From contig CP136508.1 in assembly GCA_008011715.2 (NCBI GenBank), positions 2,542,001 through 2,606,000 on the forward strand: a stretch of 64,000 nucleotides of DNA, written 5' to 3'. Below the pieces are notes generated by a model. The model was not told where the DNA came from, ran no database searches, and worked only from the letters and a program-made list of their open reading frames with translations. The stretch comes from [Empedobacter] haloabium. GTDB taxonomy: Bacteria > Pseudomonadota > Gammaproteobacteria > Burkholderiales > Burkholderiaceae_D. Positions within the stretch are counted from its first letter, which is position 1. Each line of letters starts with the position of its first letter. Of this stretch, positions 1 through 10,138 are shown piece after piece. Both the position numbers and the translations under genes were made by a program.

Positions 1-2
1 AC

Positions 3-224
3 TATGTGTCGAAGGTCTACGCCAACGTCAACAACACCAAGTACGCACCCGGCTACACCCGCTTCGATGCGATGGCCAGCTACGAAGTCAACAAGAACGT
101 CACGTTGCAGCTGAATGTGCAGAACCTGACGGACAAGCTGTACTTCGACAAGGTCAGCTCGCCGCACTACGCCGGCGTGGCCCCTGGCCGCACGGCGGTC
201 GTCACCGCTTCCTTCGCGTTCTGA
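3..224 (+). CDS. TonB-dependent receptor, C-terminal fragment
   Basis: This is the last 73 codons of an outer-membrane TonB-dependent receptor; the rest lies upstream of the window. The frame is open to the left edge, so the first GTG here is not a start. The sequence shows the closing beta-strands of a barrel, with the typical NVQNLTDKLYF turn and a final strand ending in Phe (TASFAF), the signal the BAM complex recognises. The spacing of a PHYAGVAPGRTAVV segment before the last strand resembles siderophore-type receptors. The substrate cannot be judged from the fragment. Confidence 0.85.
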   Translation, partial: YVSKVYANVNNTKYAPGYTRFDAMASYEVNKNVTLQLNVQNLTDKLYFDKVSSPHYAGVAPGRTAVVTASFAF

Positions 225-247
225 GCGAATTATCAGCGTGAGTTCAG

Positions 248-273
248 CGCCGCCTTCGGGCGGCGTTTTTTTT
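248..273 (+). terminator. Rho-independent terminator
   Basis: A perfect 7-bp stem (CGCCGCC/GGCGGCG) closes a TTCG tetraloop and is followed by eight T residues. It lies 23 bases after the receptor stop codon. The adjoining IS1595-like element begins right after the T-run. Confidence 0.9.
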
Positions 274-274
274 G

Positions 275-1400
275 GGCGCTGTTCGCGTTAGCTGGTGGTT
301 GCCCCTCGTTACGGAACTTTTTCAGCGCGTCGGTGTCATTGGCAGCCTGGACTGTACTTGCCCGGCGCCACGCCGATGCGCAGCCAGTCCGATGGGGTTG
401 CTGGCGAGCCGGCATCGAGTACCCGGCACCAGCCGGTGTAGTTGGCCAGGTAGCGGCTGGCAACACCGTGGAACCGGCCCAGCCAGCCCTTGAAGCGGCT
501 GTGCCAGCCGTTCACGTTTTGAATATGGATGGTACCGCGCGCCCTGATGTCCGCACGCACGTTGATGACCTCGTGGGTGAGACCCGCCTCGCGTGCGAAC
601 GCCTGATAGGCCTTCGCCGCGTCGCTGATCAACAAGATGTCCGGCGCCAGCACCGGTAGTAGATGCGCTTGCAGTTGCGCGGCACTGACCGGCCCGCGCC
701 CGGTTACGAAATCGTGCGTGACACGGCTGCGGTCACGCGCGACCAGAATGCAATCGAATTGCCTGCTCTGGCCGCGCCCGGAAGCCTTGCCGCCGCGCTT
801 GCGGGCCGGCCGGGTCAGGTGGCGCGAGCCCTTCTGCGACTCGAGCAGGTAGGTCTCGTCCGCCTCGACGATGTTGGACAATGTCGGACGGCGTTCCCGC
901 CGGACCCCGGCAATGAAGCGGTGGCGCCATCGGAAACTGGTCGATTGCGCTACCGCCACGCGCCTCGGCCGCAGCGCGTACCGTTGTCGATTCCAGCAGG
1001 CATGTGAGGTAGGCGAGCCACTTGTCGCGCAACCGGAGCCGGGCCAATGGCGTGCCGGTTAATGCGTTGAACGTGCGGCCGCACGCGGTACAGCGATAGC
1101 GTTGGAGGCCGTTGGCCGCGCCGCTGCGGTGACAACGAGCACATGTGCAGCGGGGACAAGGCGGCCTGCCGGCAGCGGCCTCGATCAATGAGAAACATTG
1201 ATCGCCCTGCATGGCCGTTGCCAGCACGGCTTGTAATGCGGCCATTTCTTCGAACGTCAGTTGGCGCTGGCGCAGCGCCTGCAACACCGCCTGGAAATCC
1301 GTCGTCCCCATTGCCGGCCTCCGATCCGCATGAGATATCTCAACAGGAGATCAGACAGGCCGGCGCGAGGCGAGTTCCACTACTTAACGCGAACAGCGCC
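275..1400 (-). mobile_element. IS1595-like insertion sequence, decayed copy A
   Basis: The element is bounded by perfect 16-bp inverted repeats (GGCGCTGTTCGCGTTA and its complement) and is 1126 bp long. It is nearly identical to the intact copy at 38187-39311 but inverted relative to it. The flanks show no 8-bp duplication (TTTTTTTG against TAGCGATT), so the original target site has changed or one flank was rearranged. Its transposase gene is frameshifted, so it could move only with enzyme supplied by another copy. Confidence 0.9.
336..1311 (-). pseudogene. IS1595-family transposase, frameshifted
   Basis: The N-terminal frame begins MGTTDFQAVLQALRQRQ, has a Cys4 zinc ribbon (CPRC..CARC..CTACG) and runs to AAEARGG, where it leaves the transposase frame. 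The C-terminal frame resumes at STSFRWRHRFIAG and ends like the intact copy. Compared with that copy, one extra base (a C on the plus strand near 963-964) causes the break. The catalytic residues (VEADETY, LLISDAAKAY, NVNGWHSRFK) lie in the downstream frame, so no active enzyme is expected. Confidence 0.9.
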
Positions 1401-1523
1401 TAGCGATTTGGGCACCATCAGTAACAACGGACACCCCGACGGCATGCATTCCGACAAAACATCGGCTTCGATGCCGATGCATTCAGCAATCGTGCCGGAG
1501 TTCAATAGAGTCGGAGACCAGAC

Positions 1524-1772
1524 ATGGACAAAGAAACGCTGATGGGCGCTGAGCCGCACTATACGCTGGGACTGCGGGAAGTCGAGATCGACGCCGTCCT
1601 GGATGCGTGCGACCTGGTCGGTCGCGTGCTGCAGTCGGCGCCGGGGAACAATGCCCGTGCCGCCGCGCGGCTGCTGGCCGAGGCGTCGCGCGCGGAACAC
1701 CGCGATGCGCCGCTGACCCGCTCCATCCTGGTCCAGGTGGCCCGTGCGCTGCAGCGCCGCGCGCTGCAGTAG
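1524..1772 (+). CDS. Small hypothetical protein
   Basis: An 82-residue reading frame starts at ATG, with a GGAGA purine stretch 8-12 bases upstream. The product is acidic at the N terminus and Ala/Arg-rich at the C terminus, with two likely amphipathic helices (EIDAVLDACDLVGRVLQ and the LTRSILVQVARALQRRALQ end). There is no signal peptide or membrane segment and I do not recognise a family. It lies 50 bases upstream of the HTH gene on the same strand and may be co-transcribed with it. The G+C-rich third positions agree with coding. Confidence 0.5.
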   Translation: MDKETLMGAEPHYTLGLREVEIDAVLDACDLVGRVLQSAPGNNARAAARLLAEASRAEHRDAPLTRSILVQVARALQRRALQ

Positions 1773-1821
1773 GCCGCCTGCATATCATCTATATGGTGTG
1801 AAGACCGAAGGGGAGGAAGCG

Positions 1822-2187
1822 ATGGACTACGAAGCGAACGACGAATTGCCGCAAGGCGAACAGGTCGGGGAATACAGCCCCGGCAGACTGCTCGACACGC
1901 TCGCGGCCAAACTGAATGCCCGCAATGACGCCGCCCTGGCGCGCGCGATCGAGGTGGCGCCCGCCATCGTCAGCAAGATCCGGCACGGCCGCCTGCCCGT
2001 GGGCGCGTCGATCCTGCTGCGCATGCACGAAGCGTCCGGGATCGGCATCCGCGAACTGCGCGACCTGATGGGCGACCGACGTGGCCGGCACCGCATGAGC
2101 CCGACCGAGTTCCGGCCGCGCCAGAACCAGCCGTCGCCGCAGGCGCACCAGGCGCGCCAGTCGGAAGGCCAGAGCAACGAAGGCTGA
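1822..2187 (+). CDS. HTH DNA-binding protein
   Basis: This is a 121-residue protein with a central lambda-repressor-like helix-turn-helix (about residues 28-75, including ALARAIEVAPAIVSKIRHGR and the helix IRELRDLMG). The last 40 residues are a Gln/Arg-rich polar tail, probably disordered. The ATG is chosen because GGGGAGGAAG lies just upstream; a longer frame beginning at 1744 has no such site. It is likely a small local transcription regulator. No toxin-like partner is evident next to it, so I do not call it an antitoxin. Confidence 0.7.
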   Translation: MDYEANDELPQGEQVGEYSPGRLLDTLAAKLNARNDAALARAIEVAPAIVSKIRHGRLPVGASILLRMHEASGIGIRELRDLMGDRRGRHRMSPTEFRPRQNQPSPQAHQARQSEGQSNEG

Positions 2188-2206
2188 CCGCCCGGCGCAC
2201 CCGGGA

Positions 2207-2243
2207 ACAGGCAGCCGCCTGCGACGCGCAGGCGGCTGCCTGT
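2207..2243. terminator. Strong hairpin between convergent genes
   Basis: A perfect 17-bp stem (arms 2207-2223 and 2227-2243) closes a 3-base loop, ACG. It lies between the converging HTH gene and MHYT kinase. There is no T-run on either side, so it may slow polymerase or protect 3' ends from both directions rather than act as a classical intrinsic terminator. Confidence 0.6.
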
Positions 2244-2262
2244 GCTCGTCTCGATCCCTGCC

Positions 2263-3825
<1,563 letters not shown>

Positions 3826-3933
3826 GATCTGGCTGAAACGTCGGATGACATGACCGACTATACCGGACTGTGCCGACCAGAGGCGCCGCCGCCGGGCAGA
3901 ACCCCTGATTTAGATGCGAAAAAGCAACATCGC

Positions 3934-6900
3934 TTAATTCTGAGGCAACTCTTCCGAGCGCCAGCGCAGCAATGTCGCCACCATTTCCTCTTCCTCGACG
4001 GGCTTGGCGATGAAGTCGTCCATGCCCGCGGCGCGGCAGGCGGCCCGTTCGGCTTCCGTCACGCCGGCCGACATCGCGACGATGGGTATGGCCAGGCGCA
4101 GCGTGTCGCGGACGGCGCGGGCGGCCTGCAGCCCGTCCATTTCAGGCATCTGCACGTCCATCAGCACCACCGCATAGCGGGCCGGGTCGCGCCGCAGCGC
4201 GTCGACGGCGGCGCGGCCGTTGTCCGCCACCGTCACTTCGGCGCCAGCATAGCGCAGCATCGTCACGGCGACCGTCTGGTTGACAGGGTGGTCCTCTGCC
4301 AGCAGCACGTGCATGCCGGCCAGCGGCTGGGCGGGCGCCGGCGCGGTGCGCGGGACGGGTGTCGGCGCCGCGCTTGCCGCAGCCGGGGCCGGTGCCTGAG
4401 CCAGTTGCGCCAGCGCCGCATGCAGCGTGGCGCGGGTGGCGGGCGCATGGACCAGGGCGAATGGGAAGGTCTGCGCCGCGCCGGCCAGCGGCGGCGCGAA
4501 GCCGGCGCTGATCTGTACCAGGGCGAAGCCGGCCGGCAGGCGCTCGCGCCGCGGTGCCAGCAGGGCCAGCGGCGTCACGCCCTGGCTGTCGGGACCGATC
4601 AGGGCGAGGCGGTAGGGCAGTGGGCCGGTGCCGCCCAGCGTATCGCGGGCCTGGTCGAAGTCGTTGACGGGGTGCAGCCGCCAGCCCCACCGCCCGGTCG
4701 CGCGCACCAGGGCGGCCGCCACCTCCGGATCGGACTCGAACAGCAGCACGTCCAGGTCGCGCCACGGCGCCGCCAGCGGGTAGCGGTCGGCGGGATCGGG
4801 GACGGGCCGCACCGGCACCGTCAGGGTAAAGGTGCTGCCGCTGCCGGGTGCGCTGGTCACGTCGATGCGGCCGTCCATCCGTTCGGCCAGGCCGCGCGCG
4901 ATGGTCAGGCCCAGGCCGGTGCCGCCGAAGCGCCGGCTCATCGACGCGTCGGCCTGCACGAACGGCGAGAACAGCCGCTGCAGCTGTTCCGGGTCCATGC
5001 CGATGCCGGTGTCGCTCACTTCCGCGACCAGCAGCAGGCGGCCATCGCGCTCGCCGCCGGCGCGCAGCAGGCAGTGCACGGCGCCCCGTTCGGTGAATTT
5101 CAGCGCATTGCCGATCAGGTTCGTCAGGATCTGTTCCAGCCGCAGCGGATCGGCCACCACTTCCAGCGGCAGCGCCGGATCGACGTCCACCACCAGCCGC
5201 AGCCGGCCGCCGCCGCTGACAGCCATCAGCGCGGCCGCCACCTGGGCCAGCGCATCGGGCGCCATCGGCACGGGATTGAGTTCGATCCGGCCCGCCTCGA
5301 TCTTGGAAAAGTCGAGCACGTCGTTCAGCACGGCCAGCAGGGTCTGGCCGGAACTCCTGATCATGTTGACGAAGTTCTGCTGCTCGCTGTCGAGCCGGGT
5401 GCGGCCCAGCAGCGTGGCCAGGCCCAGCACGGCGTTCATCGGCGTGCGCAGTTCATGGCTCATGTTGGCCACGAAGCTGGACTTGGCCCGGCTGGCGCTT
5501 TCCGCGTGCTCCTTGGCGCGCCGCATCTGCTCCTCGGCCGCTTGCGCTTCCGTGACGTCGCGCACGATGAAGGCAAACCCGGTCGGCGGCCCGGCGCCGT
5601 CGAGGCGCACGGCGGACAGCTGCATCTCGCCCAGGAAGGTCTGGCCATTCTTGCAGACGAAGGTGCGCAGTCCGGCACAGGTACCCGTGGCCGTTGCCTG
5701 CGCCAGCGCCACGGCGCCGGCGTCGGCGTCGTCCCAGACCGGCAGGGGCCGGCCGACAGCTTCCTCGTCGCCATAACCGAACAGGTTGGTGGCGCCTTCG
5801 TTCCACGCCTCCACGTTGCCGGCGCTGTCCAGGAAGATGATGGCGTGGCTGCGCACGCTGGCCGTGAACAGGCGCAGCCGGGCCTCGGAGCGCTGCACGG
5901 CGCGTTGCTGCCCGTGCAGTTCGTGCGTCATGTCCTGCGCCAGGCGCAGCGCGCGCGACCGCGTCATCGCCAGGCTCTTCACCACCTCGAACATCAACAG
6001 GCTGATCAAGGTACCCAGGCCGAGAATCAGCAGGCTGCTGTGGCGGTCGACGCTGGCCTCGAACGCGTCGCTCGCGGTCAGCTCCACTGTCCAGTAGCGG
6101 CCGGTCTCGTCGACCGCCACCGCCTGCGCCAGGCTGAGGGGGCGCTGGTAGCGGCTGGCACCGGCGCGGGGCGCATCGTTGCGGAAGATCAGGCGGCCGC
6201 GCGCCAGCGGGCCGTCCCAGATGCGCAACGTGAATGGCGTGTCGGGCCCGACCATGCTGCCGATCATGTCGCCCAGGCGGAACGGGCTGTAGACAAAACC
6301 GTGCAGCGCGGCCATGCGTTCGGCCGGTGTGTTGCGCGGCACGCCGCGGCGGTACACCGGTTCGTACATCAGGAAGCCCAGCTGCCGGTTGCTTTCGATT
6401 TCCTGCACCAGCACCACGACCGCCGTGCTGCCGATCCGGCCCAGGCGCGCCGCGGCCTGCATCGCGGCGCGCCGGACCGGCTCGGAGTACATGTCGAAGC
6501 CCATTGCCCGGTCGTTGCGCACGTTGTGCGGTTCGAGGTAGGTGACGATGGCGCCGTGCCCGTCGCGCGGCGGCGGCCACACCCGGAAGGTGGGCCAGTG
6601 CGGCCGGTGCATGCGCTCCAGCGCCGCCACGCCGGCCGCCGGGGTCCACATCGCAAAGCCCAGGCCCTGCGTGCCGGGGAAGGCGTGTTCGATATCGAAG
6701 CTGCTGGCAAAGGTGTGCCACTCGTCCGCCGTCACGTTTTCCGAGGCGTCGAAGAATGCCTTGCCGGCGCGCAGCAGGCGGCGGTAGTTGGCCAGGCGGT
6801 AGTCGATCTGGCGCCAGGCGGTATCGGCCAGGGCCGCGAACTGCTCATTGATGCGCCGTTCGCCGTAGCGCGCGGCCGCGTGCCAGGCGCCGATCGTCAC

Positions 6901-7869
6901 CGTCAGGCACAGCGCCAGCATCAGCACGGGCCAGCGGCTGCTGACCGGCGTGTTGGCCGGCTGCCGGTGGCCGGCGCTGGTATTGGTGAGCACCATCCCG
7001 GTCACGGCCAGGATGGCGAGGTACAGGTCGAGCGCCACCAGCGAGTGCAGCTGGCTGCGCGTGGCGAACTGGCCGCCGCCCGACAGCGTGGCCAGCACGG
7101 CGCCCGTCGCGGCGATGGCGACGACGGCCGTCGAGCCGGCGGCGCCCAGCCGGATCGCCGCCCAGGCCACCGGCAGCAGCAGCAGGAACGGCGGACCGTA
7201 GCGCTGGGCGTCGCCCAGCCACTCCAGCTGGAACACGATCGCCACCAGGGCGCTGCTGGCCACCAGTACGAGCGCGGTCTCGGCGGCGTGGGCGCGCAGG
7301 CGGCGCCGGGCCGCGCCATCGGCCCAGGCCGACAACAACGGCGTCACCACCAGCATCGCCGTCATGTCGCCCAGCCACCAGACCAGCGCCACCACGCCAC
7401 GCTCGGCCGATGGCACGACCCCGGCCGCGGCCAGCGCCATGCTGCCGCTGGCGGCGCCCAACGCGGCGCACACGGCCGTGATGCCGAGGTAGCCGTGCAC
7501 GACGGCGGCGCTGTCGCGCTTGACGGCCTGGTCCAGGGCGCGGATGCCGCGCTGCGCCAGCAGCAGGGCCAGCACGTTGGCGCTGGCGATGACGGCGGCG
7601 GCCGCACCCGTCGTCGCGTTCAGGCCATGGCCCGCGCGCATCAGGTACAGGTTGAACAGCAGGCTGCCCAGCGCGACGCCGGGCCACAGCCAACGTCCCC
7701 AGCGCAGCAGCACGGCCAGCGCGACGCCGGTCGGCAGCCAGATCGGGCTGCCATTGCCGCGCGGGATCGACAGCGCCACGCACAGTGCGGCGGCGGCCAG
7801 GAAAACCAGCGCGCACAGCAGGTTGCCGGCCGCGTGGCCGGCCAGCGGCGGAAGGCGACGGGTAAGCAT
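3934..7869 (-). CDS. MASE1-CHASE-PAS hybrid histidine kinase
   Basis: A 1311-residue membrane-bound hybrid kinase. Domains in order: MASE1 membrane sensor (about 15-295), a further helix, periplasmic CHASE domain (about 350-590, with GTQGLGFAMW), a transmembrane helix near 610-630, PAS (about 675-775), HisKA with SHELRTPMN (His near 805), HATPase (about 905-1015), a degenerate receiver (about 1035-1150), and a canonical C-terminal receiver (about 1185-1305, LLAEDHPVNQ, LMDVQMPEMDG). MASE1 is otherwise typical of c-di-GMP and kinase proteins, and CHASE binds small extracellular ligands; the ligand is unknown. Phosphotransfer probably goes to the internal receiver and then to an unlinked Hpt protein. 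Confidence 0.9.
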   Translation of the reverse strand: MLTRRLPPLAGHAAGNLLCALVFLAAAALCVALSIPRGNGSPIWLPTGVALAVLLRWGRWLWPGVALGSLLFNLYLMRAGHGLNATTGAAAAVIASANVLALLLAQRGIRALDQAVKRDSAAVVHGYLGITAVCAALGAASGSMALAAAGVVPSAERGVVALVWWLGDMTAMLVVTPLLSAWADGAARRRLRAHAAETALVLVASSALVAIVFQLEWLGDAQRYGPPFLLLLPVAWAAIRLGAAGSTAVVAIAATGAVLATLSGGGQFATRSQLHSLVALDLYLAILAVTGMVLTNTSAGHRQPANTPVSSRWPVLMLALCLTVTIGAWHAAARYGERRINEQFAALADTAWRQIDYRLANYRRLLRAGKAFFDASENVTADEWHTFASSFDIEHAFPGTQGLGFAMWTPAAGVAALERMHRPHWPTFRVWPPPRDGHGAIVTYLEPHNVRNDRAMGFDMYSEPVRRAAMQAAARLGRIGSTAVVVLVQEIESNRQLGFLMYEPVYRRGVPRNTPAERMAALHGFVYSPFRLGDMIGSMVGPDTPFTLRIWDGPLARGRLIFRNDAPRAGASRYQRPLSLAQAVAVDETGRYWTVELTASDAFEASVDRHSSLLILGLGTLISLLMFEVVKSLAMTRSRALRLAQDMTHELHGQQRAVQRSEARLRLFTASVRSHAIIFLDSAGNVEAWNEGATNLFGYGDEEAVGRPLPVWDDADAGAVALAQATATGTCAGLRTFVCKNGQTFLGEMQLSAVRLDGAGPPTGFAFIVRDVTEAQAAEEQMRRAKEHAESASRAKSSFVANMSHELRTPMNAVLGLATLLGRTRLDSEQQNFVNMIRSSGQTLLAVLNDVLDFSKIEAGRIELNPVPMAPDALAQVAAALMAVSGGGRLRLVVDVDPALPLEVVADPLRLEQILTNLIGNALKFTERGAVHCLLRAGGERDGRLLLVAEVSDTGIGMDPEQLQRLFSPFVQADASMSRRFGGTGLGLTIARGLAERMDGRIDVTSAPGSGSTFTLTVPVRPVPDPADRYPLAAPWRDLDVLLFESDPEVAAALVRATGRWGWRLHPVNDFDQARDTLGGTGPLPYRLALIGPDSQGVTPLALLAPRRERLPAGFALVQISAGFAPPLAGAAQTFPFALVHAPATRATLHAALAQLAQAPAPAAASAAPTPVPRTAPAPAQPLAGMHVLLAEDHPVNQTVAVTMLRYAGAEVTVADNGRAAVDALRRDPARYAVVLMDVQMPEMDGLQAARAVRDTLRLAIPIVAMSAGVTEAERAACRAAGMDDFIAKPVEEEEMVATLLRWRSEELPQN

Positions 7870-8092
7870 GAACAGTCCGGCTCCTCGGTCAGGGCGATAG
7901 CCGCATCATGCCTGACTCGGCGCAAGTGTGACGCCGCCGTCGCCGGCGCGCTGTGCTCGATCGTGACCACGAGTAATGCAGTGTAGGCGCCTGCCGACAC
8001 ACGCGCGAGCCGTGCACCCATGGTGCGCGGCATGGCGTCCCCTGATACTTCTTTGTCAACACTGTGAATAATGTCCATGCCGGGAGACACAA

Positions 8093-8929
8093 TTGAGCCG
8101 TCCAGCCAAGCCCGCCGCCCTGATGATCGTCGGCGGCACCGAAGCCCCCGCCGAGGCCCCCGACGTGCTGGGCCGCTTCGTCGCGTTGTGCGGCGGCCCC
8201 GACGCCCGCATCGTCGTGTTGACGGCCGCCAGCACCGTGCCGGACGAGGTCTGGCGCGCCTACCAGGGCGCGTTCGCGGCGGCCGGCGCCAGGCGCTGCG
8301 AGCCGCTGCATGTGCGCGAACGCAGCGACGCCACGCACGCGGCGTCACTGGCCGCCATGCGCGATGCGCGTGGCATCTACATCGCCGGCGGCGACCAGAA
8401 ACGCCTGCTCGCGGTGCTCGGCGGCACGGCGCTGCACCAGGCCATGCGCACCGCCGTGCGGGACGGCGCCTGCATCGCCGGCACCAGCGCGGGCGCCTCG
8501 GCCCTGGGCGTACACATGGTGACGGACGGGCGCGCCGAGTTCAGCCCGGAAAAGGGCGCCATCGGCATGGGCGCGGGACTGGGCTTCCTGTCGCACTGCC
8601 TCATCGACCAGCATTTCTCGCAGCGGCACCGCATCAACCGCTTGCTGACCTTGATCGCGGCCAACCCGGAACTGGCCGGGATCGGCGTGGACGAGGACAC
8701 GGCGCTGGTACTGGCGCCGGACGGCGCCATCGAGGTCGTGGGCTCGGGCGCGGTCACGCTGGTGGACGGGCGCCACATGCGCAGCAACCTCGCCGTCGTG
8801 GAGCAGGGCGAGATTCCGCTGATGCTGGACGTGCGCGTGCACGTGCTGCCCACCGGCACCGTACTGGACACCCTGCCGGACGTGCTGCGGCCGATGCTGC
8901 AGCCCGTGCTCGCAGCGCTGTCCCATTGA
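8093..8929 (+). CDS. cphB: Cyanophycinase (peptidase S51)
   Basis: A 278-residue serine peptidase of the S51 family that hydrolyses cyanophycin (multi-L-arginyl-poly-L-aspartate) to beta-Asp-Arg dipeptides. The sequence shows the opening MIVGGTEAP, the IYIAGGDQKRLL stretch, the nucleophile Ser in AGTSAGASALG, and LIDQHFSQRHRINRL, all characteristic of the family. It starts at TTG, chosen because GGGAG lies 6 bases upstream and the preceding ATG is out of frame. No cyanophycin synthetase or isoaspartyl dipeptidase is nearby, so polymer synthesis must be encoded elsewhere or the substrate is taken from other cells. No signal peptide is visible, so it should be cytoplasmic. Confidence 0.9.
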   Translation: MSRPAKPAALMIVGGTEAPAEAPDVLGRFVALCGGPDARIVVLTAASTVPDEVWRAYQGAFAAAGARRCEPLHVRERSDATHAASLAAMRDARGIYIAGGDQKRLLAVLGGTALHQAMRTAVRDGACIAGTSAGASALGVHMVTDGRAEFSPEKGAIGMGAGLGFLSHCLIDQHFSQRHRINRLLTLIAANPELAGIGVDEDTALVLAPDGAIEVVGSGAVTLVDGRHMRSNLAVVEQGEIPLMLDVRVHVLPTGTVLDTLPDVLRPMLQPVLAALSH

Positions 8930-9126
8930 CCGCCGGGATGTGCCGCGGGTCCGCGCTCCGGAGCGTGCCGATCGGATCGCGCAGGCGCCGGTGGCGCAGG
9001 CCACCGACCCCGAAGTTCTGCTGCGCTGCCAGGGACACGTTCCACTTAGGGGTCAGCCCTGCAGGGAGCGGAGCAGGGGTTGCGAGGAGCATGCCCCTCG
9101 TCCGCGCAGCGGTGCCGGCCTATGGA

Positions 9127-9783
9127 TCACTGCCGCTGGCCGCACTCGGTACAGAACTTGGTGCCCGGCTCCAGGCTGGTGTTGCAGCCCCGGCACTGGA
9201 TCTGCTGCGCCATCTTGCAGCCGCACTCGGGGCAGAACTTGGCGCCGTGCGTCTCGGCCCGGCACTGCGGGCAGACCAGTTGCATGTCCTGGCGTACGTC
9301 ATGGCGCACGCCGCGCGAGCGGCCCTCGTCGTGCGCGATCTCGGAGGCAGCCTGCACCTCGCCCTGGGCGCGCGAGCGCGTGATCGCCACCTTCACGTTC
9401 GGCGCGCAGTTGTAGCACAGGCCGTTTTCCGTATCGAAGCAGGTGCCGCAGACGTAGTCGTGGCAGGCGCCGCAGCGGTTGAAGTGCTGCTTGCCTTCGG
9501 CCAGCGCCTCCTTGAAGGCGGTGTCGCGGGCCGAATGCCAGCCCGCTTCGGCCAGGCCGTTCAACACGCTGCTGGCGTTGCCCAGCAGGCCGCCGAAGAT
9601 GCTTGCCCCCTTGGACAGCCAGCCGGACGCCTGGGCGCTGCGGTAAGGCTTGAACGTCGTGCGCCAGCGGTCGCTGCAGCGCTGGCAATAGAACTCGAAC
9701 TGGAAGCCGGCGTCCAGCCCCGAAGAGTTGCTGAGGTCGCTGTAGTTATTGGAAAACTTGTACGCTTGTTGATCGTCGGACAT
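9127..9783 (-). CDS. Zinc-ribbon protein with several Cys clusters
   Basis: A 218-residue soluble protein. Four or more CxxC knuckles are visible: FYCQRCSD, CGACHDYVCGTC with CYNC, VCPQCRAE with FCPECGCK, and QCRGCNTS with FCTECGQ. The last two pairs form tandem C-terminal zinc ribbons of the double-zinc-ribbon type. Residues 50-85 are a Gly/Ala/Ser-rich segment (ASIFGGLLGNASSVLNGL) that could be an amphipathic helix. The function is unknown; zinc ribbons of this sort occur in nucleic-acid and membrane-associated proteins. It lies alone, on the opposite strand to cphB. Confidence 0.75.
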   Translation of the reverse strand: MSDDQQAYKFSNNYSDLSNSSGLDAGFQFEFYCQRCSDRWRTTFKPYRSAQASGWLSKGASIFGGLLGNASSVLNGLAEAGWHSARDTAFKEALAEGKQHFNRCGACHDYVCGTCFDTENGLCYNCAPNVKVAITRSRAQGEVQAASEIAHDEGRSRGVRHDVRQDMQLVCPQCRAETHGAKFCPECGCKMAQQIQCRGCNTSLEPGTKFCTECGQRQ

Positions 9784-9912
9784 GACACTGCTCGGTGGAC
9801 AAGGTGAAGGGGCCGATTATAGCGAAATGACAACGCCCTGTGCGGATCGCCGTTGCGCCGATGCGGCAGCGCTGCGGCATACTGTCGGCATCACTTTGCT
9901 GCGGAGACTGTC

Positions 9913-10125
9913 ATGCCCATTCATTTCAACGTCTTCGGCACGCTGATCGATATCGAACGGCGTGGCCAGGCCTGGCTGGCCTGGCATCCCGGTACCGACG
10001 GCAAGCGCCGCCCGGCCGATATCGTCGTGCCGGCCGATCTGGACGAAGGAGAGCTGGCCTGCTACCTGGGCGACCTGCTGCACGAGGATGCCCGCCCAGG
10101 CCATGACGAGGTGGTGCGGCTGTAG
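9913..10125 (+). CDS. Small conserved-looking hypothetical protein
   Basis: A 70-residue protein starting MPIHFNVFGTLIDIE, with a GGAG site 7 bases before ATG. The alternating strands and the acidic DLDEGELACYLGDLLHEDA segment suggest a compact alpha/beta fold. No signal peptide or membrane helix is present. I do not assign a function. It ends 13 bases before the converging stop codon of the hybrid kinase, with no hairpin between them. Confidence 0.65.
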   Translation: MPIHFNVFGTLIDIERRGQAWLAWHPGTDGKRRPADIVVPADLDEGELACYLGDLLHEDARPGHDEVVRL

Positions 10126-10138
10126 CCGGGAACCGTGC

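Noticed and set aside
267..1408. 8-bp target duplication around IS copy A
   Set aside because: The flanks TTTTTTTG and TAGCGATT do not match, so no duplication can be claimed.
3850..7986. Plus-strand frame of 1378 codons opposite the MASE1 hybrid kinase
   Set aside because: It mirrors the kinase gene, is Gln/Arg/His-rich without domains, and has no ribosome site. The minus strand encodes six recognisable domains.
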